Positions 37,839 to 46,042 of a DNA stretch of 64,000 bases are shown here, piece after piece. Every line of letters begins with the position of its first letter. The stretch's first letter is position 1. The translations under genes were made by a program, and so were the position numbers. The stretch comes from Marinimicrobium alkaliphilum. Lineage in GTDB: Bacteria > Pseudomonadota > Gammaproteobacteria > Pseudomonadales > Cellvibrionaceae. The stretch covers positions 186,001 through 250,000 of the forward strand of contig NZ_QGMQ01000007.1 in NCBI RefSeq assembly GCF_003259155.1, in the 5' to 3' direction. The notes beneath the pieces were generated by a model. It made no database searches, was not told the origin of the DNA, and saw nothing but the letters and a program-made list of their open reading frames with translations.

Positions 37839-39079
37839 AGTGCCACCAGCCGTAGTCCTTCATCCTGGGTATGCCAGCTCAGCCAGACGTTATCCTCGTG
37901 GGTGACCAGCAAGGGGTGGTCCGAGCCGCCCGCCGTCGATGCCAACACCTGTTCCGGCTGCCAGCTGGCACCTCCGTCGGTGGAGATGATCCGTCTGATC
38001 TGCGTGCGCTCACCGTCAAATTGCTTCCACACCAGGTGCAATCGACCCTCTGCCCGGGCGATAGCCGGGTGGCTTGCACCCGCGCCGGCCACCTGCCGCC
38101 GTTGGTGCTTGTTCCCGGTGTCCGGGTCATAGTGCGCGTAGAAAATGCCGCTACCGACGTCGCCGGCGGTAAACCAGGCGAGGTGATAGCCGTCGTCGTC
38201 CGCCGACGCCAGAGCCGGGCCGTGGTGCGGGCAGCCGTCCAGCACCCAATGGTCCCGTGTGGCCCGCTGTGTGCCTAGCGTGACGCCTTCGCGCCCGAGT
38301 ATCGCAAAACCGTGGTCGCGGATTTCCAGTTCCTCTCCGAAAATGTGGCGCCAGAACACCGCCACCTCGCCGCCGGGGGCCGGTGCGGTGGCTATCCGGC
38401 AGCATTCGCAGCTGTGATCGGCGACCTTGCGGTTGCGGGCAAAGCTGTCGCCCCGGTCGGTGGAGACCGTGTAATACAAGGCTGCGCCGGGGTAATCCTT
38501 GCCCGCCGTGCGTGCGGCCACCTCGTCGCGCTTGTCCAGCCAGGTGAGAAACAGCTTGCCCTCGTCATTGACATGAAGCGCATCGAAACGGTGGCTGGTG
38601 ATCAGGCCGTCATCGTTGAGGGTGCGAGGCGGCTCAAACTGGTCGCCGCCGTCGAGGGAGCGGGTAAAGCGCACGTCGCCGTTAAACCGGCCCTCGGTGA
38701 CCATGCTCCAGGACAGATAGACTTCGCCCGCCGGCCCAAAGGCAATTTTCGGGCGGTTTTCGCCGTTGGTGTAAATGGGCTCGGGGATGGCATTGACCTG
38801 AACCGGTGCCTCGAAGGATACGCCCTCATTCTTTGAGCGGCTGATAGTCACATGCTCACCCACCACATAGACGGCCCACGGCTCGCCGTCGGGGGAGAAA
38901 GCGGTGCTGGGGGTGCGGCCGCAATGCACGGTCAGCATCTGATCCGGTTGGTCGCAGTCGACAGTGTCGCCTGCCGTTTCTGTGGGTTGGTAGGGGTGTG
39001 TGCAAGCGGCCAGTAGCAGGCTCGCGACAATACTGCCAAGGAGCCTGAAGCCCCCAGGGCTGCAATCTGTGGAAGACAT
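37835..39079 (-). CDS. Sialidase-like beta-propeller lipoprotein with CxCC motif
   Basis: 414 residues from ATG 39079; lipobox LLLAAC (Cys about 27). Repeated Asp-box-like units (SKNEGVSFEAP, SLDGGDQFEPP, STDRGDSFARN, STDGGASWQPE) show a six-bladed propeller of the exo-sialidase/BNR fold. The catalytic Arg triad and Tyr/Glu of true sialidases are not evident. Unusual Cys-rich motifs, HSCECCR (mid-protein) and DGCPHHGP, suggest metal binding or disulfides. It is coupled to a CPPC thioredoxin-like gene. A function other than sialidase is likely. Confidence 0.82.
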   Translation of the reverse strand: MSSTDCSPGGFRLLGSIVASLLLAACTHPYQPTETAGDTVDCDQPDQMLTVHCGRTPSTAFSPDGEPWAVYVVGEHVTISRSKNEGVSFEAPVQVNAIPEPIYTNGENRPKIAFGPAGEVYLSWSMVTEGRFNGDVRFTRSLDGGDQFEPPRTLNDDGLITSHRFDALHVNDEGKLFLTWLDKRDEVAARTAGKDYPGAALYYTVSTDRGDSFARNRKVADHSCECCRIATAPAPGGEVAVFWRHIFGEELEIRDHGFAILGREGVTLGTQRATRDHWVLDGCPHHGPALASADDDGYHLAWFTAGDVGSGIFYAHYDPDTGNKHQRRQVAGAGASHPAIARAEGRLHLVWKQFDGERTQIRRIISTDGGASWQPEQVLASTAGGSDHPLLVTHEDNVWLSWHTQDEGLRLVAL

Positions 39080-39185
39080 CACCGCGAATCCTTGACTGGG
39101 CTTTAACAGGGTTTGGGTACATGACCGCACGATGCTAGCACAATCCGCGTTTGGGGGGATGTGGCAGAATGTCGCAGTGGCCTGA

Positions 39186-39410
39186 TCAGTTGTCGCAGGA
39201 ACAGCCGGTACGGCCATCTGACGTTGGCCATTCACGGTATCGGCTGGCGCTACAGGTCGTGCTCATATGTAAGCAACTGGAACCGTAAGCGATTCTGCTG
39301 TCGGATGCTTCTTGCAACGCTTCAACGGCTAGCCAGTTTCCGAACACTGAACAACCGCTTAAGGCCACCAGCATAGTGAGGACTGCCAACCGACTGAAAA
39401 AAATTTTCAT
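39186..39410 (-). CDS. Small cysteine-rich lipoprotein
   Basis: 74 residues. AAGGA lies seven bases before ATG 39410. Lipobox VALSGC (Cys about 20). The mature peptide of about 55 residues has five further Cys (SCLHMSTTC, then GCSCDN at the end). I do not recognise a family. Signal, Shine-Dalgarno and Cys pattern support a real gene. It lies upstream of, and on the same strand as, the propeller lipoprotein. Confidence 0.62.
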   Translation of the reverse strand: MKIFFSRLAVLTMLVALSGCSVFGNWLAVEALQEASDSRIAYGSSCLHMSTTCSASRYREWPTSDGRTGCSCDN

Positions 39411-39523
39411 AAGCTCATCCTTGGGGAACTGATATTCGCGTCACTTAGAGCTACTGCGCGGCGATGAGTTCGCTCGCAGGCCAACAGCAAGAATGTCGAC
39501 TGTTCTCATCGTGCGCTATTGTG

Positions 39524-39952
39524 TCAGTCAATCAAAAAGTTCATGGGCAATAATTTCTCAGGCTCAGTCTGGAAGAACATCGAGGTTGCTGCGATTCCGT
39601 TGGATGCTTGATAGTAGGTCGCCACAAAGAAGGCTGGCCCATTTTGATACTCAAGTACCCCGATGAGGTAGCAAGTACGGTTTCCGATGAGCTTGGTGCT
39701 CAAAACACTTCCCGATTCAAATTTTCCAAAGAAATTCTCTATTTGATTGAGTGACTGAGATTGTGAAAGAGCGCGTTGATCGTTCTCTAGTGGGCCACCT
39801 TTCAGGATACGTTGAATAAACGCTTGGCTACCGTTCTCTTTGTATACCGCTATTGCTTGGAAAAACTCAGGCTCTGTTTTATCGCAAACAGCGAGGGCTG
39901 CGGGGGTTGCCAGAAGCAGGAAAAGGGCGAGTGAGCTAAAGACGGTTTTCAT
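39524..39952 (-). CDS. Hypothetical secreted protein
   Basis: 142 residues with a clear signal peptide (cleavage near ALAVC). Two Cys in the mature part (CDKTE at the start, NRTCYLIG) may pair. No domain is recognised. It follows the membrane-protein gene by 9 bases and is probably co-transcribed with it. Confidence 0.72.
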   Translation of the reverse strand: MKTVFSSLALFLLLATPAALAVCDKTEPEFFQAIAVYKENGSQAFIQRILKGGPLENDQRALSQSQSLNQIENFFGKFESGSVLSTKLIGNRTCYLIGVLEYQNGPAFFVATYYQASNGIAATSMFFQTEPEKLLPMNFLID

Positions 39953-39961
39953 AGTGGTTTC

Positions 39962-40429
39962 TCAGTTTAGGTTTTTCGGGGTGGGGGCAGAATTGCCACT
40001 CAAGGCAGTCCATTTGTGATAGGTTCCAAAAGCGTAGAGTGCGCCCAGCACCAAACAGATACTTGAGCTCACCAGCCAGAAGGTCAGGCTGTTTTCCGGG
40101 AAGGCTGGCATAAGTCCGACAAACGCCACCCCTCGGACAAGAAAGATAGCGGCGATCAAGCACAGGGCGAGGCGTAGAAACGGTAAACGTCGGATGACAC
40201 CCGCGCCCGAGAGCGCATAGAGTGACCAGATCAACAGGAGGGCAACAATGGCAGCGGTGACCGCAGCCGGATACCAGTGGCCTGCCTCAGCCATCCGGGC
40301 CATCTCCTCGCCGGCGCCGAAGAAACGGTACCACTCTGCTCCGAAGACGATGCAGCCGATGTGTGCAAGGGCTGCCAGAGCGGTAAAAAAAGCGGCGGCA
40401 ATGAGCAGGTTTTGACCGGGTTGACGCAT
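39962..40429 (-). CDS. Small integral membrane protein, four helices
   Basis: 155 residues with four predicted membrane segments (about 10-30, 52-72, 83-103, 112-132). AEWYRFFGAGEEMARM lies in the first loop. ATG 40429 has CAAGGAGG upstream. It resembles uncharacterised small membrane proteins of proteobacteria; function unknown. Confidence 0.78.
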   Translation of the reverse strand: MRQPGQNLLIAAAFFTALAALAHIGCIVFGAEWYRFFGAGEEMARMAEAGHWYPAAVTAAIVALLLIWSLYALSGAGVIRRLPFLRLALCLIAAIFLVRGVAFVGLMPAFPENSLTFWLVSSSICLVLGALYAFGTYHKWTALSGNSAPTPKNLN

Positions 40430-40470
40430 AATCCCTCCTTGGAGCGGCATTACTTTAGTAGGGTATAAGT

Positions 40471-42069
40471 CTACCCCAAGATCAGCGCCTTATGAATCCC
40501 TGCATCTTCCACAAAGTAGTGGTCGTGGCTGACCACAACCAGCGCGCCAGGATAGGCCTTGATGGCTTGCGCCAACTGCTGTTTAGACAGAATGTCCAGG
40601 TGGTTGTCCGGTTCATCGAACAGTAGCAGTTCGGGTTCAGGTTGCAGGGTAACCATCAGCATTGCCAGCTTCATTGTCTCTCCGCCGCTCAGGGTACTGG
40701 CCGGGCGCTCCGCGGCCTCTCTCGTCAACCCGGATTGGACCAGTGCCGTGCGAGCTTCAGTGACTGACAGTGCGTCTGCGTACGCCGTGAGATTTTCCAG
40801 CACACTCAGGTCTGGATTTACCAACGAGAACCGTTGATCGAGAAAGTGCGCGCGGGTATTCAGTGTCAGCGTGCCGCTGGCAGGGCTGATCTGCTGAGCG
40901 AGTACTTTCAGTAAGGTCGATTTTCCGCTGCCGTTGGCCCCGCGCACATGAAGTTTGTCGCCCGGTCTCAGCGTGAACGTGCAAGGCTCATTATTGCCAA
41001 AGGGCAACACCAGATGTTCAGTATGCAACAAACGTTTTTTCCGGGTAGCGGCGCTGTCTGAAAAACGGATATGAATGTCTTGTCTTGCTGCGACGCGCTG
41101 TTGAGCCTCCGTGAGTTCTTCTTTGGCCTGCGCCGTCTGGCGCTCTACCTGTGTCTTCAGCGCCTTTGAGGTCTGCTGGGAGCGCTCTTTGGAAAAGTCG
41201 AGCATCACTTTGGCCTGGCCGCCTTTGGCCCGGTCAGCCTTGCCTTTCGCTCCGCGCTTTTCCGCTTTCTCGCGGGTTTTCTGCAGCTTCTGTTGAATGT
41301 GCTTCTTCTGCTTGATGGCATCGTGCAGCTGCCGTTCAGCGGCTGTCCGTTTTATGTCGGCCTGCTCCGCATAGTCGCTGTAGTTGCCACGGTAATGTCC
41401 CAACCCGAGCGCGGTAAGCTCGCTGACGCTATCCACATGCTGTAACAGTTGCCGGTCATGGCTGATCACCAGCAGGCAGCGATCAGGCAGAGCACAAAAG
41501 GCTTCACACTGTTTCAGCAGCCACGCGCGGCCTTCCGCATCCAGGTGGTTGCTCGGCTCATCGAGGATGAGGTTATCCGGGCATTTGCCAAAGACCTTGA
41601 GCAACTGCAGGCGCATAAACTCACCACCGCTCAAGTTGGCTAGGGGCATGTCGAACCCCATGGCGGGCAACCACAGGTCTACGTCCTGGAGCTGTTGGCG
41701 AAGGTCATCGGCAAAATGCCATCGATCACCTACCTCATCAAAGTCAGCAGCCGCTACGCTACCCTCGGCGATGCGCTGCAGAGCTGCCAGTCGGGGTTCA
41801 GCACTCAAGTACGTGGCCAGTGTGCCTGTTGGTGCTTGCTCGCTTTGGCCGACATAGCCAAGGCTGCCGGTTCGATGAACGTGGCCGCTGCTGGGCAGCA
41901 ATTCGGGTTGCGCCGCCTGACTCGCCAGCACCCGCGCGAGACTGGACTTTCCGCAGCCGTTGGGGCCAACCAATGCGTGAAACCCCGGTGATAAGGTATA
42001 GCTGAGGCTGGGAAAAGCGACACTGCCGTCGCTCCATTGTAAAGAGATTGATTGCGCACTGATGGTCAT
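40471..42069 (-). CDS. ABC-F family ATPase
   Basis: 532 residues, no membrane segments. Two ABC domains: Walker A GPNGCGKSS and GANGSGKST, two LSGGE signatures, Walker B LILDEPSNHLD and LLFDEPDNHLD. Between them a long Lys/Gln-rich helical linker (about 235-330, QKKHIQQKLQKTREKAEKRG). ABC-F proteins act on the ribosome, rescuing stalls or giving drug protection. The subtype is not clear; it is shorter than Uup or YheS. ATG 42069 has GGAGG seven bases before it. Confidence 0.92.
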   Translation of the reverse strand: MTISAQSISLQWSDGSVAFPSLSYTLSPGFHALVGPNGCGKSSLARVLASQAAQPELLPSSGHVHRTGSLGYVGQSEQAPTGTLATYLSAEPRLAALQRIAEGSVAAADFDEVGDRWHFADDLRQQLQDVDLWLPAMGFDMPLANLSGGEFMRLQLLKVFGKCPDNLILDEPSNHLDAEGRAWLLKQCEAFCALPDRCLLVISHDRQLLQHVDSVSELTALGLGHYRGNYSDYAEQADIKRTAAERQLHDAIKQKKHIQQKLQKTREKAEKRGAKGKADRAKGGQAKVMLDFSKERSQQTSKALKTQVERQTAQAKEELTEAQQRVAARQDIHIRFSDSAATRKKRLLHTEHLVLPFGNNEPCTFTLRPGDKLHVRGANGSGKSTLLKVLAQQISPASGTLTLNTRAHFLDQRFSLVNPDLSVLENLTAYADALSVTEARTALVQSGLTREAAERPASTLSGGETMKLAMLMVTLQPEPELLLFDEPDNHLDILSKQQLAQAIKAYPGALVVVSHDHYFVEDAGIHKALILG

Positions 42070-42234
42070 GACGCCTCCGGTTGTCGCTACAGCCACTAAC
42101 CCTGTTAATTGAAACGAGCTCAATAGAAAGTCAGGCTTAGTTGTTCATGGCTAGCGTACTCCGGGGCGGTAAGTCAGAAATCGTAAGTGCTGATCTAGGG
42201 TTTATAGGCAGTTTGGACATTCGTTAACGGGGTC

Positions 42235-42744
42235 TTATGCACTGGTGACCCGTTCTTTGGCGTTCAGCACTTTGGTGAAGTACCGGTAACGCTTGCCTGC
42301 GGCATAAAAATCCCTGAACGGCACCAAACCTGCTTTGGCGTAGGCACGCATGGCTCTCAGGTTGTCCACCGCGCCGACGATGCCCGCGCGCGGCACACCC
42401 TGTTCGGCCAGGTGACGAAATAGCTGAGCGAGCGCCTTTGGGCCGACGCCTTTGCCGAGGGTGGACGTATCGCCAATCATAATGTCCACATCGACCATGT
42501 CGAGGGGCAAATCCTCCAGGCCCGCATCACGTAGCTCCGACTCGCTCGGCTGCTGCCAACTGAGGTAGCCTACCGGTGTGCCCTCATTACAGATCAGGGC
42601 GCACTGATCTTTGGGCTGTCCGCGTAACATGAACAGGTTGTCCTGGGGGTTGCCCCACCAGCGTGCGACCTCGGGCTGGCGCATCCAGTTGGCGACGAGT
42701 TGGTAGTGACGGTCCGGGTCATAGGTGATGAGTTCAATCGACAT
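42235..42744 (-). CDS. GNAT family N-acetyltransferase, AAC(6')-like
   Basis: 169 residues. The order MRQPEVARWWG, then VDIMIGDTSTLGKGVGPKAL (acetyl-CoA-binding motif), then AVDNLRAMRAYAKAGLVPF, is that of the AAC(6')-Ib/siderophore-acetyltransferase group. Homologues include aminoglycoside acetyltransferases, but the substrate cannot be told from sequence, and chromosomal copies often have other roles. Confidence 0.85.
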   Translation of the reverse strand: MSIELITYDPDRHYQLVANWMRQPEVARWWGNPQDNLFMLRGQPKDQCALICNEGTPVGYLSWQQPSESELRDAGLEDLPLDMVDVDIMIGDTSTLGKGVGPKALAQLFRHLAEQGVPRAGIVGAVDNLRAMRAYAKAGLVPFRDFYAAGKRYRYFTKVLNAKERVTSA

Positions 42745-42825
42745 GGTGCAATCCTTTTTGTATCGAAATGAGGCGTCGTTCTCGTCTATAGCATGTCATC
42801 TAGCGGACGGCGAAGGCAAGCGTGA

Positions 42826-44478
42826 TTAGTCGCCTAAATCACCAATGGCCGCTTTCAGCCGACGGATGGCAGCATCATCCCATCCCTGCGGATTACTCAC
42901 CGCGCGCCAGCCATCAATATAGTGTTCGGTGGCATAGGTGTGCCCGTAGCCGATGGGGGCACTCTCGGCTCCGGCGATATCGGCGGCCAGTTGCATAAAG
43001 GTGATGATCGGGTACCAGCGCAGGTGCTCGGAAACATCCGGGCCGCGGGGCTCTGCCATCCATTCGGGCTCGCGGTAAAAGGACTGGGGCTCGAAAAAAG
43101 TGATCGGGTCACTGGCGTACTGCAGGTACACAATGCGCAAGGGCCCCCAGCCCCGTTGAACGGGGGCCAAGGTACTGTCCTGATTGGTGAAACGAATTAC
43201 CGAACCATCGCGAAACGCCGGCAACCACGCCGGTGAGTCGGGCGTACGGTTGTCGGTGATCCAGCGCCAGGTAGCACTGCGAAAGGGCGGGCCACTCCAT
43301 AGGGCGCCGTGGATCGGATCGGCGACGATATCCCAGATATCCACCGAACGCTCGGAATTGAGCGCGCCCAGACTTAGCCCCTGCAAGTACAGGCGCGGAC
43401 GCTCCGCTTCATCCAGGCCGCTCCAGTGCCCGTACACAGCCTCAAACAGCCGCCGGGCGGTTTCCGCGCCGTACTCGGGTCGCGTCATCAGTGTCAGCCA
43501 GCTGGGCAGATAAGAGTATTGAACGGCCACGCTGGCGACGTCGCCACGGTGCAGGTATTCCACACTGTTGATCGAGCCCGGGTCGATCCAGCCGGTGCCA
43601 GTGGGCGTGGCAACAACCAGTACTTCCCGTTCAAAGCCGCCGGCGCGGATCAGTTCCTGCAGCGCCAGATCGGCCCGTTCGGCAATCGTTTCCGCGGCAT
43701 TGAGCCCAACATAAACCCGCACGGGTTCGGCGCTCTCTTCACCAAAGAATTCCTCAAGCTCTGCGGGTGTCGGAACGCCGCTGACAAAACGCCGCCCCTG
43801 ACGGCCCAGGTCCTGCCAGTCGATCAATGAATCCGGGCTGCCCGCGAGCGTGGGTGATTGCGGAGGATCTTGTTCGGACTCCACCAGTGCATCGAGTTGC
43901 TGAAAGGAGGTTTCAAAGGTATTCAGGATCAGTCGGGTCGCCATGCCTTCGACCACAAGCCAGAACAGTATCAATGCGCCGGTGGAGCCCATGACGATGG
44001 ATATACGCCGGGGCACAAAGCGATTCAGGCCGCGCGTCAGGCGCCGGGCAATAAATCGGAAACAGCGTGCTACCGCAATAATGAACACGAACAGCAACAG
44101 CGCCAGCAGCCCAAGCATGATTGGTCGCGTGCCACCGGCAGGCTCCATCGCCATCAAATCCCGGATTGAGTTCTGCCAGGTCGCCGCCCTGGCCAAAAAG
44201 ACCACGGCAATGCCGAGGCTGATTAGCGTCCACGCCAGCTTCAGGTAGCGACGAGGCCGACGGGGCAGGTGCGGTAACTCCATAAAGTCCCACAGCCAGC
44301 GCCCGCAAACCCCGACGCCATAACCGGCCGCGAGCGCGACGCCGGATAGCACCACCTGCAACGCAAAAGGGCGGGGCACCAGACTGGGGGTGAGAGAGAC
44401 GGCGAACAGCAGCGTACCAAGCAGGAGTCCCGAACCGCAGAATGTGGACCAAAGACGTAGAAGTGGGCGTGGAATCAT
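42826..44478 (-). CDS. Membrane-anchored alpha/beta hydrolase (DUF2319-type)
   Basis: 550 residues. The N-terminal half holds about five membrane helices (roughly 10-225); the C-terminal half is an alpha/beta hydrolase with nucleophile elbow LQGLSLGALNSE. The plan matches the Abhydrolase_9 family with its membrane N-domain. ATG 44478 is chosen because sequence upstream in the same frame is an out-of-frame read of a GGDEF remnant. The Shine-Dalgarno is weak. A role in lipid or ester turnover is possible. Confidence 0.83.
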   Translation of the reverse strand: MIPRPLLRLWSTFCGSGLLLGTLLFAVSLTPSLVPRPFALQVVLSGVALAAGYGVGVCGRWLWDFMELPHLPRRPRRYLKLAWTLISLGIAVVFLARAATWQNSIRDLMAMEPAGGTRPIMLGLLALLLFVFIIAVARCFRFIARRLTRGLNRFVPRRISIVMGSTGALILFWLVVEGMATRLILNTFETSFQQLDALVESEQDPPQSPTLAGSPDSLIDWQDLGRQGRRFVSGVPTPAELEEFFGEESAEPVRVYVGLNAAETIAERADLALQELIRAGGFEREVLVVATPTGTGWIDPGSINSVEYLHRGDVASVAVQYSYLPSWLTLMTRPEYGAETARRLFEAVYGHWSGLDEAERPRLYLQGLSLGALNSERSVDIWDIVADPIHGALWSGPPFRSATWRWITDNRTPDSPAWLPAFRDGSVIRFTNQDSTLAPVQRGWGPLRIVYLQYASDPITFFEPQSFYREPEWMAEPRGPDVSEHLRWYPIITFMQLAADIAGAESAPIGYGHTYATEHYIDGWRAVSNPQGWDDAAIRRLKAAIGDLGD

Positions 44479-44488
44479 TGTGATCAAC

Positions 44489-44644
44489 TTACTGTGAGGT
44501 TTCTGCCAGCACCGAGCGGTTGCGCCCTTCGTGCTTGGCCCGGTAGAGCGCGGCGTCGGCCCGACTCCACTCTGCATCCAATTGTGTCTGCATGGTAGCG
44601 ATGGAAGTCTGCCTGCCAATGGGCGGGAATCTGACTTTGCTGAA
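44489..44644 (-). pseudogene. C-terminal remnant of a GGDEF (diguanylate cyclase) gene
   Basis: Reading the minus strand from 44644 to the TAA at 44491-44489 gives a frame ending in WSRADAALYRAKHEGRNRSV plus LAETSQ, the C-terminal helix of GGDEF domains (ADxALYxAKxxGRN). No start codon, GGDEF motif or N-domain is present upstream; the frame stops at 44645. It is a truncated leftover, lying between the hydrolase and LuxR-type genes. Confidence 0.75.
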
Positions 44645-44810
44645 TCATAATGGCCTGTAAAGAATAAGCGGGTAGATTACCGCTCCGGCTAACGTGATTA
44701 TTATATGTATTGGATAAATTATACACACAGCCGGAGGCGCCTGTCATGCGGGCCTAAGGGGTACGGCGGTTGTCTTTACATGTGGGTAGCGGTGAAGCCC
44801 CTTTTTATCA

Positions 44811-45926
44811 TCAGCGTAACTGTTGCAGGCGGGCGACCAGCTCACTGACCCGGTGGACATCCAGCTTGTTGTAGATAGCGCGAATTTGAGTGCGTACCGT
44901 GCCCAGCGATGAACCGCGTTGTAGGGCAATGGCCTCGGTGGTGTTCCCTTCGGCCAATTGCTGGGCCACATCGGCCTCTGCCAGAGTCAAACCGAAAGCC
45001 GCGCGCAACAGCAACTGCATACGGGAGGAGTCTACCCGGGCGTCCCGCGCTACCACCAAAACGCGGGGTTCAAAGCCAAAGGCATATTCACGGCGCGGTA
45101 CGGGCAGTACCTCGACGACATAGGGCTGAGTGCGTTTGCCTTTCAGTACCAGGGTGGTGGCGAGCGGCGCCCCGGGCGCTCGCAGCCCCGCTGCCGCGGT
45201 ACCAATGGCATTCGTGAGGAGGCGGCTGTCGGTCTGGGTTGCGGCGCCGAGTACGCCACCGCGTAAACGCAGGCAATCCTGCTGGCCCAGCAGCTCCTCG
45301 GCTCGCGGAGTCACAGCCTTGACGTGGCCCCGTCGGTCACAGATAAATACGGCAAGAGAAAGGGCCTCCAGCGTGCCGGCTGCCAACAGATCGCTCTGGT
45401 GCTCCAGGGCCATCTGGGTGCGCACAGCCGCGCGTATATGGGGAGCGATCGATGTGAACAAGGCTTTTTGGGCATCGGTGATCTCGCCCTGTTTGCCGGA
45501 GCGCATAACCGCCAGCCCCACGAGAGAGTCCCTCTCTTTGACAAGCGGGGTCAGGCAGATATAAGGAATATCGTAGTGCTGGGTATGCTCGGCGATAAAC
45601 CGATTGCTGCGACGCTCCTGTGCGCTTACAAATTCAGCGCTGGAGGCGACCTGAAGAACCGACAGCTGAGAGCCTGCGCGAACAAACGGGTTGACCCCGG
45701 GGTCGCCGCCGCCGCACGCGAGAAAGTCCTCGGCCCACTCCGAGCACAAACCGCTAACCCAGTTGAAGGGAACAGTGTTGGCCGAGCCGAGGCCGATCAG
45801 CTCGCCTGCGCGGGACCCGGTTGCATCGGCCAGTTGTGAGAGCGAGTCCAACCAACTGCCCGTGCCGACCGCAGCGGCGCTGAAGCTGTCGACCAGCGAC
45901 AGCCAGAGCTGATCATTTATTTGCAT
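44811..45926 (-). CDS. LuxR-type HTH transcriptional regulator
   Basis: 371 residues. C-terminal LuxR HTH (about 308-371: FGLTLAEADVAQQLAEGNTT, then GTVRTQIRAIYNKLDVHR). The N-terminal half is a GAF/PAS-like sensor (TPLVKERDSLVGLAVM; AVFICDRRGHVKAVTPRAEELL). No receiver phosphorylation site is seen, so it is not a classic response regulator. Ligand and targets are unknown. About 116 bases separate it from the next lipoprotein gene on the same strand. Confidence 0.88.
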   Translation of the reverse strand: MQINDQLWLSLVDSFSAAAVGTGSWLDSLSQLADATGSRAGELIGLGSANTVPFNWVSGLCSEWAEDFLACGGGDPGVNPFVRAGSQLSVLQVASSAEFVSAQERRSNRFIAEHTQHYDIPYICLTPLVKERDSLVGLAVMRSGKQGEITDAQKALFTSIAPHIRAAVRTQMALEHQSDLLAAGTLEALSLAVFICDRRGHVKAVTPRAEELLGQQDCLRLRGGVLGAATQTDSRLLTNAIGTAAAGLRAPGAPLATTLVLKGKRTQPYVVEVLPVPRREYAFGFEPRVLVVARDARVDSSRMQLLLRAAFGLTLAEADVAQQLAEGNTTEAIALQRGSSLGTVRTQIRAIYNKLDVHRVSELVARLQQLR

Positions 45927-46042
45927 GCTTCTACCTCAATGAGCGTCGGGCACATTAGGCCTACATGTTGACTTTAGCGTCAATATAGCTCAAAGCGGTT
46001 TGGCGTGGCAATTACTTGTTGCTTAAAAAGTGCCCAGTCGTG

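Noticed and set aside
37835-39079. True sialidase
   Set aside because: Asp boxes are present but the Arg triad and nucleophilic Tyr are not seen; only the fold is supported.
42235-42744. Aminoglycoside resistance gene
   Set aside because: The AAC(6')-like pattern alone does not show drug specificity; there is no integron or mobile context.
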